A stretch of DNA of 64,000 nucleotides from Nocardia rhizosphaerihabitans (GTDB lineage Bacteria; Actinomycetota; Actinomycetes; Mycobacteriales; Mycobacteriaceae). The notes below the pieces were generated by a model. That model was not told where the DNA came from, did no database searches, and worked only from the letters and a program-made list of their open reading frames with translations. Below, one piece after another: positions 27,251 to 36,102 of this stretch; the first letter of the stretch is position 1, and each line of letters begins with the position of its first letter. Location of the stretch: NCBI RefSeq assembly GCF_014646295.1, contig NZ_BMNE01000016.1, forward strand, positions 1 through 64,000, in the 5' to 3' direction. The position numbers and the translations under genes are program-made.

Positions 27251-27877
27251 ATGCCGACGGCCAGCCCTCTCAGACGCCCACCCAGTCAGGCGCGAAGCCG
27301 CCAACGAGTCCGCCGCATCATCGATGCGGCGGGGACGATCGTGGAAGAACAGGGGGTTGCCGCCGCCTCGGTTCGGGCCATCGCCGAACGCGCCGGTGTC
27401 TCGCCTGCCACGCTGTATCAGTTCTTCGCCAACCGGGATGCCGTGCTGGAGCAGCTACTCGGGCAGGAACTCGAAGATCTCGATGCGCGGCTAGCCGACG
27501 CCCTGGCCGCACGGCCGGCGAGTTCGATCCGCGAGGCCGTCGACGCCCTCTTCGACGTGCATGAGCGGCACTACCTCGACCGCCCCGCCCTGGCCGCGCT
27601 CTACTACTCGGCGCGCGAGAGTGGCGCCGTGCGCGCGGAGGTACAAGCGCATCTCGCGCGCATCAGCGCTGCCGTATACGAGGCCATGGTCGCCGCGGAG
27701 CTGTTTCGGCCGGACACCGAGCGCCGCGTCATCGACGTCGCCATCGCGCTCGGTGACCGCATCTTCGAACTCGCCTACCGAGACGTCCACCACCGTGACG
27801 ACGCCGTCATCGCAGAAGGCAAACTCGCGATCACGAGTTACCTTCAGACGTACGAGAATCCGTCTCAACCGAGATAG
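27251..27877 (+). CDS. TetR-family repressor of the molybdopterin/fprB operon (inferred)
   Basis: A 208-residue TetR protein starting at ATG 27251 with GGAAG before it. The helix-turn-helix is AASVRAIAERAGVSPATLYQFFANRDAVLEQLL (~residues 35-67). The remaining residues form the usual helical ligand domain. It is divergent from the molybdopterin oxidoreductase, with a 26-bp palindrome between them, the standard layout for an autoregulated local repressor. The last ~120 bases of this gene are duplicated in degraded form at 5128-5247. Confidence 0.88.
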   Translation: MPTASPLRRPPSQARSRQRVRRIIDAAGTIVEEQGVAAASVRAIAERAGVSPATLYQFFANRDAVLEQLLGQELEDLDARLADALAARPASSIREAVDALFDVHERHYLDRPALAALYYSARESGAVRAEVQAHLARISAAVYEAMVAAELFRPDTERRVIDVAIALGDRIFELAYRDVHHRDDAVIAEGKLAITSYLQTYENPSQPR

Positions 27878-28021
27878 GAACACCGGCAGGCCGCCCGGTG
27901 CCGCAGGCCATTGGGGAAGTCCTGATGCAGAAGCCCGTTCGTGTTTGCGTTGGTTCCGCGCTGCCAGGGACTGGCCGGGTCGCAGAAGCAGACGGCCACG
28001 TGTGCGGATCAACAAAGGCGG

Positions 28022-28639
28022 CTAGGCCAACCGAGAGTCGGCCGGAGCCTCCGATGACGAGACGCCGGCCGCGTCAACGAGAGTGCTCGCGGTCGTGACA
28101 GCGAGGCCGTCGAGATCCTTGGCCTGGATCACCGACTGGGCGCTGGCGCCGTCGAAGACCAGGGTCAGCTGACGGGCGAGCAATGCAGGGTCAGATGCGC
28201 CGCCACGTTCGGCCTCGTACCGAAAGAATGCAGTCAGCTTGTCCTTCTGACGGCGAGCGACCCGACTCGCCGGATGTTCTGATGACTTCACCTGGATCGC
28301 CGCGGCGACGAACGGGCAACCGCGGAACTCATGGTCTCGCTCGAGGTACTCCAGCCGTTCGAAGACATGAAGGATCCGAGCCCGCGGCGATCGGCAGTCA
28401 TCAGCCGCCGGTAGCAGGTCCAGCTCGAAGTCCGGCGCGGAGCGCTCCAAACTGGCGGCCACCAGCTCGTCCTTGCTGTCGAACAGTTTGTACATCGAAC
28501 GCTTGGACACACCGGCGGCGCGGCACAGCGTGTCGACGCCGACGTGGACGCCCTCTTCGTAGAACAACTGGGCGGCGGCGTCGAGCAGCCGGTCGCGCGT
28601 CGACGCGGTCGCGACTGCGGGCGGTGTCGGCTCGGTCAT
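28022..28639 (-). CDS. TetR-family repressor of the SDR operon (inferred)
   Basis: A 205-residue TetR protein; ATG 28639 preferred over GTG 28645. The HTH is VGVDTLCRAAGVSKRSMYKLFDSKDELVAASL (~residues 34-65). The core includes HEFRGCPFVAAAIQ, typical of the subfamily with a TetR_C_33-like domain. It is divergent from a short-chain dehydrogenase gene, and a 47-bp inverted repeat fills the gap, so it likely represses both. Confidence 0.87.
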   Translation of the reverse strand: MTEPTPPAVATASTRDRLLDAAAQLFYEEGVHVGVDTLCRAAGVSKRSMYKLFDSKDELVAASLERSAPDFELDLLPAADDCRSPRARILHVFERLEYLERDHEFRGCPFVAAAIQVKSSEHPASRVARRQKDKLTAFFRYEAERGGASDPALLARQLTLVFDGASAQSVIQAKDLDGLAVTTASTLVDAAGVSSSEAPADSRLA

Positions 28640-28668
28640 AGCCACAAGATTACCTACACCCCTTCCCT

Positions 28669-28715
28669 TTGGAAACCGATCTGTTTACAGTTAGCGGAAA
28701 CAGAACGGTTTCCAA
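28669..28715. promoter_or_regulatory. 47-bp inverted repeat, probable TetR operator
   Basis: TTGGAAACCG at 28669-28678 and CGGTTTCCAA at 28706-28715 are perfect outer arms. Inside them CTGTTT (28681-28686) and AAACAG (28698-28703) form a second matching pair. The structure could hold two repressor dimers. It lies between the divergent TetR and SDR starts and reaches to within 11 bases of the SDR start codon. Confidence 0.82.
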
Positions 28716-28726
28716 GGGAGGTATCC

Positions 28727-29437
28727 GTGACCAAGATCAAGGATTCGGTCGTACTCGTCACCGGCGGTAGCCGCGGCATCGGCAAGGCGCTGGTGGAGGA
28801 GCTCTACGCACGTGGCGCGGCCAAGGTCTATGCCACTGCCCGCGATCGACGATCGATCACGCACTCGGACGCGATCCCGCTGGCCTTGGAAGTCACCGAT
28901 CCCGACTCCGTGGCGGCCGCGGCGGCGCACGCACCGGACGTGACGATCGTGATCAACAACGCCGGGGCGACAACCGGGGCCTCGTTCCTGGATTCGCCGA
29001 TCGCCGATATCCGCCGGGAGTTCGACATCAATTTCTTCGGAGCGCTGCACGTCAACCGCGCGTTCGCCCCGGTCCTGGAAAAGAACGGCGGCGGACACAT
29101 CCTCACCATTCACTCGGTGCTGTCCTGGATCGCGATCCCTGGCGCGGATGCCTACGGCGCGTCAAAAGCCGCGCTGTGGTCGCAGACCAACGCATTGCGT
29201 TTGGCGCTCGCACCTCGTGGTATCGGCGTCACCGGACTTCATGTGGGTTACGTCGACACCGAAATGACAGCCGGGGTCGACGCACCGAAAACCGCCCCGA
29301 GCAGCGTCGCCGTACAAGCCTTGGACGGGATCGAGAACGATGCCTTCGAAGTTCTCGCGGACGAGCTCACCCAGCAGGTCAAGGCAGGTCTCGGAGCTGA
29401 CCCCGCTGCGTTGTATTCCCAACTCGCTCGACAGTAG
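28727..29437 (+). CDS. short-chain dehydrogenase/reductase
   Basis: A 236-residue SDR starting at GTG 28727, with GGGAGG five bases before. The NAD(P) motif is VTGGSRGIGKALV (residues ~11-23). NNAG is near 80, and the catalytic Ser/Tyr/Lys lie in IHSVLSW and YGASKAAL. The C-terminal part is short. First gene of a likely SDR-SDR-DUF1330 unit under the 28669 operator. Substrate unknown. Confidence 0.87.
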   Translation: MTKIKDSVVLVTGGSRGIGKALVEELYARGAAKVYATARDRRSITHSDAIPLALEVTDPDSVAAAAAHAPDVTIVINNAGATTGASFLDSPIADIRREFDINFFGALHVNRAFAPVLEKNGGGHILTIHSVLSWIAIPGADAYGASKAALWSQTNALRLALAPRGIGVTGLHVGYVDTEMTAGVDAPKTAPSSVAVQALDGIENDAFEVLADELTQQVKAGLGADPAALYSQLARQ

Positions 29438-29523
29438 AAGTTCGCCCAAACGGTCGGCGATGCCAAAACCGGGTCGCCGTGCAAACCGACTATTCGCGCA
29501 TCCCTCGACGTTCAGGAGCCACC

Positions 29524-30333
29524 ATGACAACTCAGCCTGTAGCCCTGGTAACGGGCGCTTCTTCCGGCATCGGCAAGTCCGCCGCCATCGCGCTGGCGCA
29601 GAAAGGTTTCCGGGTGTTCGGAACCGGCCGCGTCACAGCGCATCTCGCCCCGCTCGAAGGGGTGACATTCCTGGACCTCGACGTTACCGATGACGCAGCG
29701 GCGACCGCCGCGGTCGCCACGGTCATCGCGCAGTCCGGGCGGCTCGATGTGCTGGTCAACAATGCCGGTATCGGATCAGCCGGTGCCGCCGAGGAAAACT
29801 CGGCTGCCCTGGCGCGGAATATCTTCGACATCAACGTCTTCGGCGTCATCCGCATGACGAACGCGGCTTTGCCGCATATGCGTGCGCAGGGCAGCGGCCG
29901 CATCGTCAACCTGTCCTCCATTCTCGGGATCATCCCGCAGCCGTACATGGCCGTATACGCCGCGTCCAAGCACGCGGTCGAGGGCTACTCCGAATCTCTC
30001 GACCACGAGGTCCGCGAGTACGGCGTGCGGGTTCTGCTCATCGAACCCGCCTATACCAACACCGCATTCGACGCCAACAGCGTGCGACCCGACCGCCCCC
30101 TCCACACCTACGCACTGCAGCGACGAGTGTTCGAGGAATACCTGGCCGAGTCGATCAGGGCCGGTGACGACCCCGCCGTCGTCGCCAAGGCGATCGTGGC
30201 GGCGGCCACCGATACCAAGCCCAAACCGCGCTACCCCGTGGGCCGAAGCGCCCGGGTCAGCACCATGCGCCGCCTGGTCCCCGCCGGGATTTTCGACAAG
30301 CAGCTCCGCAAGCTCAACCAACTTCCCGCCTGA
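29524..30333 (+). CDS. short-chain dehydrogenase/reductase (oxidoreductase)
   Basis: A 269-residue classical SDR. ATG 29524 starts directly on the Rossmann strand (VALVTGASSGIGKSAAIAL). NNAGIGSAG is at ~77, the active-site Ser in NLSSILG (~130) and Tyr/Lys in YAASKHAVEGYSESL (~148). The C-terminus is basic, with a predicted amphipathic helix. It follows the first SDR by 86 bases. The substrate cannot be inferred. Confidence 0.88.
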   Translation: MTTQPVALVTGASSGIGKSAAIALAQKGFRVFGTGRVTAHLAPLEGVTFLDLDVTDDAAATAAVATVIAQSGRLDVLVNNAGIGSAGAAEENSAALARNIFDINVFGVIRMTNAALPHMRAQGSGRIVNLSSILGIIPQPYMAVYAASKHAVEGYSESLDHEVREYGVRVLLIEPAYTNTAFDANSVRPDRPLHTYALQRRVFEEYLAESIRAGDDPAVVAKAIVAAATDTKPKPRYPVGRSARVSTMRRLVPAGIFDKQLRKLNQLPA

Positions 30334-30428
30334 CACCGCCGACCTCCTGTCAGACCAGATGATCTATCAACCAGCCACTCGGAGACTCCGGCAGTCGGTC
30401 TCAGTGGCATCCAGCGAGAGGTAAGGGC

Positions 30429-30797
30429 ATGGGCGAGAAGTCGCGCGGGGGAAAGTTCTACGCACTCAATCTGTTCGACGTGGCTGACAAGGAGAAGTAC
30501 CTCGCGTATTTCAGCCGTCTGCCCGAAGCTGCCCCGCCATATGGTGGTCGAATGGTGGCGCTCAGCCGCTTCCGGGACAACGTGTCCGGTGACCTCGCAC
30601 CACGGCAGGTTCTGTTCCTCGTCGAGTGGGAGTCCGAAGAGGCGTTCAAGAGCTTCCGGGACGATCCGGACTTGGCCGACCTGCATCCGCTGCGCGAGGC
30701 CTCGACGGCGTCCTATATCTGGCAGACGTTCGATGGTCCCGATATGAGCGACCCCGACCTTTCGCTCGCCGATGTACTGCGGGTGCTCGAGCCTTGA
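30429..30797 (+). CDS. DUF1330-family small protein
   Basis: A 122-residue protein with a dimeric alpha-beta barrel pattern: FYALNLFDVADKEKYLAYF at the start and VLFLVEWESEEAFKSFRDDP in the middle, as in DUF1330 and EthD-like proteins. Such proteins often accompany catabolic oxidoreductases, sometimes as monooxygenases or isomerases without cofactor. GAGAGG-type ribosome site before ATG 30429. It ends at a strong terminator 43 bases downstream. Confidence 0.8.
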   Translation: MGEKSRGGKFYALNLFDVADKEKYLAYFSRLPEAAPPYGGRMVALSRFRDNVSGDLAPRQVLFLVEWESEEAFKSFRDDPDLADLHPLREASTASYIWQTFDGPDMSDPDLSLADVLRVLEP

Positions 30798-30840
30798 TCC
30801 TGCTCAATGCAGCGTGCGGGCCGGGTAGTCATTGATAGAT

Positions 30841-30880
30841 CACGCACCGCTCGGCCACGGTCCCAGCCGAGCGGTGCGTG
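30841..30880 (+). terminator. terminator after the DUF1330 gene
   Basis: A perfect 15-bp stem, CACGCACCGCTCGGC with its complement, and a 10-base loop. There is no clear T-run, as is common in high-GC genomes. Confidence 0.75.
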
Positions 30881-30958
30881 TTGATGGCCGTCCCCGCGCA
30901 ATCGCGGTCGGCCACCGGCCCGATGGTCTGTGGACGTGCGCGTTTGTTGTTGACCATA

Positions 30959-30984
30959 ACGTCTAGACGATTTAGTCTAGACGT
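30959..30984. promoter_or_regulatory. operator of the GTCTAGACG type
   Basis: Two copies of GTCTAGACG separated by ATTTA, making a 26-bp inverted repeat (each half is itself palindromic). It lies 48 bases upstream of the enoyl-CoA hydratase start. The same GTCTAGACG-N5-GTC spacing recurs at 61230-61252 and 62818-62839, the latter directly in front of a TetR gene. Confidence 0.85.
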
Positions 30985-31031
30985 GAGTCCCACGCAACTG
31001 TCGCAACATTCACCATGAGCAAGGAGCCTTC

Positions 31032-31817
31032 ATGAGTCACGACCGCGAGCCGGGCAAGGTCACGTTCGAGACCGACGGCAACATCGCCTTCATCACGGTC
31101 GAGAACGAGTCGAAGATGAACTCCTATACGCCAGCCATGATGCGTCAGCTCGCCCAGCACCTGACGACGTTCGACGAGGACGACTCGCTGTGGGTCGCGG
31201 TGTTCTGCTCCGCAGGGAAGCACACCACCGCGGGTTTGGACATGCCGAAGTTCTTCGGTCCTGACGCAGAGGAGTGGGAGGACCAGGCTCTGGTCGACCC
31301 CTTCGCACTGGGCAGGCGGTCGACAAAACCGATCGTCGCTGTGGTTCAAGGCATCACCTTCACCGTCGGCATCGAGATGATGCTGGCCGCCGACATCGTG
31401 GTCGCCGCCGACACCGCGCAGTTCCAGCAGCTAGAGGTCGCCCGCGGGATTGCGCCCCTCGGGGGCGCCCACTTCCGCTACGTGGCCCGTGCCGGCTGGG
31501 GAAATGCCATGTACCACCTGCTCCGAGCCGACAAATTCGACGCCCAGCGCGCCCTCGACCTCGGCTTCGTCCAGGAAGTCGTGCCGTTCGGCCAGCACAT
31601 CGAGCGCGGGATCGTCCTGGCCCGCGAGATCGCCGCCAACGCCCCGCTCGGGGTGCGGGCCACCAAGGCCGCCGCACTGAGGTACCTCGACCAGGGCGAG
31701 TCCGCCGCCGTCGCCGCAATCGACGACGTCAAGGACACCGTCTTCAACAGCCACGATGCCCACGAGGGAATCCAGTCCTTCATCGAACGCCGCCAGGCCA
31801 ACTTCCAGGGCAAGTAG
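31032..31817 (+). CDS. enoyl-CoA hydratase/isomerase family protein
   Basis: A 261-residue crotonase-fold protein; AAGGAG precedes the ATG. The oxyanion-hole segments are HTTAGLDM and VVQGITFTVGIEMMLAAD. A Glu in QLEVARGIAPLGG aligns with the first catalytic Glu of hydratases. The second position (GNAMYHLL) is not acidic, so isomerase, hydrolase or lyase activity is possible. First gene of a three-gene operon with an SDR and a MaoC protein, behind the 30959 operator. Confidence 0.86.
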   Translation: MSHDREPGKVTFETDGNIAFITVENESKMNSYTPAMMRQLAQHLTTFDEDDSLWVAVFCSAGKHTTAGLDMPKFFGPDAEEWEDQALVDPFALGRRSTKPIVAVVQGITFTVGIEMMLAADIVVAADTAQFQQLEVARGIAPLGGAHFRYVARAGWGNAMYHLLRADKFDAQRALDLGFVQEVVPFGQHIERGIVLAREIAANAPLGVRATKAAALRYLDQGESAAVAAIDDVKDTVFNSHDAHEGIQSFIERRQANFQGK

Positions 31818-31827
31818 GAATCCCGAC

Positions 31828-32565
31828 ATGACCAATCTGAGTTTCGACTACGACGGCCGCACCGTGGTCGTGACCGGCGCCGGACAAGGGATCGGCAAGG
31901 AGATCGGCGCGCTGTTCGCACGCGCCGGCGCCGACGTGATCCTCGTCGACCTCGACAAACAAGCCCTTGACCAGGCAGTCAGCGAGATCGGTGCCCGCGG
32001 TGTGGTCGCCGACGTGAGTGACACCGACGCGGTTGCGCGGGTCGTGGACGCGGCCGTGTCCGACACCGGGCGTCTCGACGTGGTCGTCAACAACGCCGGC
32101 ATCCTGCGCGACAAGCTGTTGTGGAAACTGACCGACGACGACTTCGAGCGAGTACTCGCCGTCCACGCCGGAGGCACATTCCGGATGACTCGTGCGGCCG
32201 TCCCGCAATTCCGCACCCAGAACTACGGCCGGGTCATCAACGTGACGTCCTACACCGGGCTGCACGGCAACATCGGACAGTCCAATTACGCCACGGCCAA
32301 GGCCGGTATCGTCGGCTTCACGAAGACCGCCGCCAAGGAACTGGCCGGCTTCGGCGTCACGGTCAACGCTATATCCCCCAACGCCGACACTCGAATGATC
32401 GCCGGCATCCCGGAGGCCAGGAAGGCCGAGATCGCGGCGCAGATCCCTGCGGGACGATTCGCACCACCCAGTGAAATAGCTGCGGCGGTCGCCTTCCTCG
32501 CCTCCGAGGAAGCCGCCTACATCACGGGCATCGTGCTGCCCGTCGACGGCGGGATGTCGATGTGA
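31828..32565 (+). CDS. 3-oxoacyl-ACP reductase-like SDR
   Basis: A 245-residue SDR of the FabG/HSD17B4 type. VVVTGAGQGIGKEIGALF (~10-27), NNAGILRD (~86), Ser in VINVTSYTG and Y-x3-K in NYATAKAGIVGF. C-terminal ITGIVLPVDGGMSM is typical of FabG proteins. It starts ten bases after the hydratase and its stop overlaps the MaoC start (GTGA), showing translational coupling. It likely oxidises or reduces a 3-hydroxyacyl-CoA. Confidence 0.9.
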   Translation: MTNLSFDYDGRTVVVTGAGQGIGKEIGALFARAGADVILVDLDKQALDQAVSEIGARGVVADVSDTDAVARVVDAAVSDTGRLDVVVNNAGILRDKLLWKLTDDDFERVLAVHAGGTFRMTRAAVPQFRTQNYGRVINVTSYTGLHGNIGQSNYATAKAGIVGFTKTAAKELAGFGVTVNAISPNADTRMIAGIPEARKAEIAAQIPAGRFAPPSEIAAAVAFLASEEAAYITGIVLPVDGGMSM

Positions 32566-33017
32566 CCAGGACATTCGACTCGCTCGACGACATTCGCGCG
32601 GCGGTCGGCACCGACCTCGGCAGCAGCCGCTGGTTCGAGCTCACCCAGGACCGGATCAATGGTTTCGCAGACACCACCGAGGATCGCCAGTGGATCCACG
32701 TCGATCCCGAGCGAGCCGCCGATGGGCCGTTCGGTTCGACCGTGGCTCATGGCTTCCTCACCCTGGCACTGGTCGCCCCCATATTCGAAGAGATCGTCCG
32801 CACACCATGGGCTACCGCCGGGATCAACTACGGCCTCAACAAAGTCCGGTTCCCCTCCCCTGCGCCGGTCGGTAGCCGCGTGCGCGGACATATCCGGCTT
32901 CTGGAAGTCACCGACATTTCCGGCGGCATCCAGTTGGTCAGCCAGGTCACCATCGAGCGCGAAGGGGCAGACCGGCCGGTGTGCGTGGCCGAGTCAGTGA
33001 CCAGAATCCTCGCCTGA
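32562..33017 (+). CDS. MaoC-family enoyl-CoA hydratase
   Basis: A 151-residue single-hotdog MaoC protein. The R-hydratase signature is present: FADTTEDRQWIHVDPERA with catalytic Asp and His (~residues 36-50) and GSTVAHGFLTLAL with the conserved Gly-His region. GTG start overlaps the upstream stop. It hydrates trans-2-enoyl-CoA to the (R)-3-hydroxy form, which suits the coupled SDR. Confidence 0.9.
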   Translation: MTRTFDSLDDIRAAVGTDLGSSRWFELTQDRINGFADTTEDRQWIHVDPERAADGPFGSTVAHGFLTLALVAPIFEEIVRTPWATAGINYGLNKVRFPSPAPVGSRVRGHIRLLEVTDISGGIQLVSQVTIEREGADRPVCVAESVTRILA

Positions 33018-33110
33018 GCCGTTCCTTCGCGCCGACTGGTACGCCCGACAACAGGACCGGACCGAGAATCGCGAGTTGCACCGCACTCCTGATGGTGGGC
33101 GCACCGTCGT

Positions 33111-33686
33111 CTATTCAGGCATGATGCGGAGATCGTCGACGAGCTCCCGAGACCACGGCGCCGGAACTGCGTCGGGTCCTGTCAGCCGCAGTGCGGCCGT
33201 CGTGGTCAGTAGCATCACATCGGCAAGAAAATGGTGCGCGACTTCTATTTCCTTCATGTCGACCATGGAACGGGCCAGCATATAGAACCGCCCGAAACGG
33301 TCGCGAACAGCTTCCCGTATCACCGGATCCGAACTCGCGGCGAACCCCTGCAGCAGCATATGCAGCACCGCGGGTTCGGATAGCACCGCATCCAGAGCGG
33401 TGGGCGGCAGGTCTCTACTGTGCTCATGTTCGTCGCGGGCGTGGTAATCGGTGCTGTGCAGAAGGCTGCCTTCGAGCCGATCCCATGCGTAGTACAGGAC
33501 GGCGAGAAAGAGATCCCGCTTTCTTCCGAATAGTCGAATTACGTACGGTTGGCTGATTCCCACCTTTTCCGCGATCTCGTACGTACCGGTAGCGACATAT
33601 CCCTTTTCCGCGAAAATAGGCAGCGCGACGGAGAGCGCCTGCTCTCTTCGCTTATGCGCGCTCATTCGACTGTTGCGAGGATTCAT
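33111..33686 (-). CDS. TetR-family regulator
   Basis: A 191-residue TetR protein (start ATG 33686; 33665 is an alternative). HTH: VATGTYEIAEKVGISQPYVIRLFGRKRDLFLAVL. The frame is open to 33911 but the extension is Arg-rich non-protein-like sequence. It converges on the MaoC gene. In the 260 bases upstream I see no clear palindrome; a short minus-strand frame there (about 33700-33880, SLADGRVEVTL...) could be a small or broken gene but is not called. Confidence 0.85.
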   Translation of the reverse strand: MNPRNSRMSAHKRREQALSVALPIFAEKGYVATGTYEIAEKVGISQPYVIRLFGRKRDLFLAVLYYAWDRLEGSLLHSTDYHARDEHEHSRDLPPTALDAVLSEPAVLHMLLQGFAASSDPVIREAVRDRFGRFYMLARSMVDMKEIEVAHHFLADVMLLTTTAALRLTGPDAVPAPWSRELVDDLRIMPE

Positions 33687-33946
33687 CAACCGGCCAGTGC
33701 CCTCGTATCGAGGTTGACGCCCGCAGAGACCGCAGCGACGAGGAATCCGGCGCCCGCTGGGAACGTCCGATCGAGGCACGACCACCACGCGCCGTCGAAC
33801 GAGACATTGGTGCGCAGGGTCACCTCCACACGCCCGTCGGCGAGCGATAGCACCCGGCGACAGGCCCGTCAGCGGCACCGACAACGGGTCCGCTGGCGCT
33901 TGGAACGTCATGATCTCCCTTGTCGTCGACCACCGAAACCATGGTT

Positions 33947-34777
33947 TCAGTCGTTGGCTTTCTTCCGTTTGAATGCGGTCACCGCCGAGACCACCAGCGT
34001 CGAGGGGTTGGCGTGGTTGGGGTAGCGGGACTGCATGTGGGTGATGAGTTCACGGGCGCTCTGCAAGCCGTCGACCTTGGTGACGAATTCCTGCAGGTAG
34101 TCACGTGTTTCAGCGATGCAATCGGCCGGGTCGCCGAGTTCGGGACGCTTGTGTCCGGCCACCACGGTGGTGGGGTTGAGCGAGGCGAGGCGGTCGACAC
34201 CGGCGATCCAGTTCGGCCAGTCGCTGCGTTCGGTCATCGCCAGCATGGGGTTGACCCCGTTGTAGACCACGTCTCCGGCGACCACCGCTTGCAGGGTCGG
34301 GATATGGAGGATGGCGGTCGGCGCGGTATCGGCCTGTTCGATCTCGATGGCCACCAATTCCACGCCATCGATAGTCAGGACGAGGTTGTCGAGCGCCTCG
34401 GGCACTGCGGCGTTGTCGAGGGCCAGCCCGCCGAGGAATTCGCGCACGTATGCCCGGTCGCTCTCGAGGTTGGCCGCGATTTCCTTGGCCACGGCCGGTA
34501 CCGCCACCGCGCGGGCGTCCGGGAAGCGGTTCAACAGCCGCTCCAGACCGAAGTAGTGGTCGAAGTGCCCGTGGGTGATGAAGATCGTGGTCAGCCGCTT
34601 ACCGGAGTCCTCGATCTGCTCGATCACCTCGTCGACATCGGCGGCGCGGAATTGTGTGTCGACAAGGATCGCTTCTGTGGGACCGGTGATCAGGGTCGAG
34701 GTGGTGGGTGAGAACTGTCCGCCACCCGGCAGGTCGAAGACGTCGCAGGTGTAGACGTCGAGTGCGAGATCGCTCAT
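33947..34777 (-). CDS. metallo-beta-lactamase-fold hydrolase
   Basis: A 276-residue MBL-fold protein. The metal motif THGHFDHYFG (~residues 85-94) gives H-x-H-x-D-H; further ligands lie in VVAGDVVYN (Asp) and VVAGHKRPE (His). It resembles the MBL hydrolases often encoded with acyl-CoA pathways rather than beta-lactamases. A paralogue with the same C-terminal YPNHAN signature lies at 43667-44548. Last gene of the SDR-ACAD-thiolase-MBL operon. It may hydrolyse a lactone or CoA thioester. Confidence 0.85.
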   Translation of the reverse strand: MSDLALDVYTCDVFDLPGGGQFSPTTSTLITGPTEAILVDTQFRAADVDEVIEQIEDSGKRLTTIFITHGHFDHYFGLERLLNRFPDARAVAVPAVAKEIAANLESDRAYVREFLGGLALDNAAVPEALDNLVLTIDGVELVAIEIEQADTAPTAILHIPTLQAVVAGDVVYNGVNPMLAMTERSDWPNWIAGVDRLASLNPTTVVAGHKRPELGDPADCIAETRDYLQEFVTKVDGLQSARELITHMQSRYPNHANPSTLVVSAVTAFKRKKAND

Positions 34778-34830
34778 GGGAATTCGTGCTTTCTGTGGGT
34801 TCCGTGCTTCGAGATTCGTGCTGACGCAGG

Positions 34831-36051
34831 TCAGCTCAGACGTTCCAAAACCATGGCCATGCCCTGCCCGCCACCGACGCACATGGTTTCCACACCGAAC
34901 TGCTTGTCGGAGGTCTGCAGGTTGTTGAGCAGGGTCGTGGTGATGCGGGCGCCGGTCATGCCGAACGGGTGGCCCAGGGCGATCGCGCCGCCGGAGATGT
35001 TGAGTTTGTCTTCGTCGATGCCGATTTCACGTGCGGAGCCGAGAACCTGGACCGCGAATGCCTCATTGATCTCGAACAGATCGATGTCGGACACCGACAT
35101 GCCCGCCAGCGCCAGCGCGCGTGCGGTGGCCTCGATCGGACCAAGGCCCATGATCTCCGGCGACAGTGCCGAGACCCCGGTCGACACAATGCGCGCCAGC
35201 GGGGTGGGGCCGAGTTCCGCGGCTCGAGTGTCGGACATGATCACCAATGCGGCGGCACCGTCGTTGAGGGGGCAGGCATTTCCGGCGGTAATAGTGCCGT
35301 CGGGACGGAACAGCGTCCGCAACCCGGCGACAGCCTCGTAGGTGGTACCAGGTCGCGGCCCGTCGTCGGCGGTGACGACCGTGCCGTCAGGCAAGGTGAT
35401 CGGCGTGATTTCCCGGGCGAAGAAGCCGGACTCGACCGCCGCGACCGCGCGATTCTGGCTACGCACCGCCCAACGGTCCTGCTCCTCCCGGGTTACGCCG
35501 GTGGCCTGGGCGACGTTTTCAGCGGTCTGGCCCATAGCGATGTAGACGTCAGGGAGTAACCTCTCCTTGCGTGGATCCACCCATTCCGGTGCGTCCGCAC
35601 CGGCCCGTGCTGCGGTGCGTTCGGCAGCAGCGGCGAACCGGTCGTTCATGGTGTCCGGGCTGGAGTCCGCGGCACCGTTGCCGAATCGGCTGACCGTTTC
35701 GACACCACCGGACAGGAAGGCGTGTCCTTCTCCGGCTTTGATCGCGTGAAATGCCATTCGGGTCGTCTGCAACGACGACGAACAGTAGCGGTTGACGGTC
35801 GTGCCGGGCACGGTGTCGAGTCCGGACATCACAGCGACGACCCGGGCCATGTTGTATCCACCCTCACCCGCAGGCGAGGCAGTGCCCAGGATCAGGTCAT
35901 CGATATCGGCGGGATCGAGCGCCGGCACCTTCGACAGTGCCGAACGCACAATCTGGGTGGCCAGCTCATCAGGCCGCATCTGAGTCATCGACCCTTTGCC
36001 CGCGCGCCCGATCGGGGAACGGGCGGCGGCGACGATAACGGCTTCAGGCAT
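34831..36051 (-). CDS. acetyl-CoA acetyltransferase (thiolase)
   Basis: A 406-residue thiolase starting at ATG 36051 (MPEAVIVAAARSPIG). Catalytic residues: nucleophile Cys in VNRYCSSSLQT (~90), His in GGAIALGHPFGMTG (~355) and second Cys in ETMCVGGGQGMA (~390). It cleaves 3-oxoacyl-CoA with CoA. It lies 51 bases after the acyl-CoA dehydrogenase gene in one operon. Confidence 0.92.
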   Translation of the reverse strand: MPEAVIVAAARSPIGRAGKGSMTQMRPDELATQIVRSALSKVPALDPADIDDLILGTASPAGEGGYNMARVVAVMSGLDTVPGTTVNRYCSSSLQTTRMAFHAIKAGEGHAFLSGGVETVSRFGNGAADSSPDTMNDRFAAAAERTAARAGADAPEWVDPRKERLLPDVYIAMGQTAENVAQATGVTREEQDRWAVRSQNRAVAAVESGFFAREITPITLPDGTVVTADDGPRPGTTYEAVAGLRTLFRPDGTITAGNACPLNDGAAALVIMSDTRAAELGPTPLARIVSTGVSALSPEIMGLGPIEATARALALAGMSVSDIDLFEINEAFAVQVLGSAREIGIDEDKLNISGGAIALGHPFGMTGARITTTLLNNLQTSDKQFGVETMCVGGGQGMAMVLERLS

Positions 36052-36102
36052 GGTTGTTCCTTCGATCGAACGTGGTGGCGGGCGCATCGACAATCAAGCG
36101 GC

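Noticed and set aside
33700..33880. Small minus-strand frame (SLADGRVEVTLRTN...)
   Set aside because: It looks protein-like for ~50 codons but has no ribosome site or start with support, and I do not recognise it.
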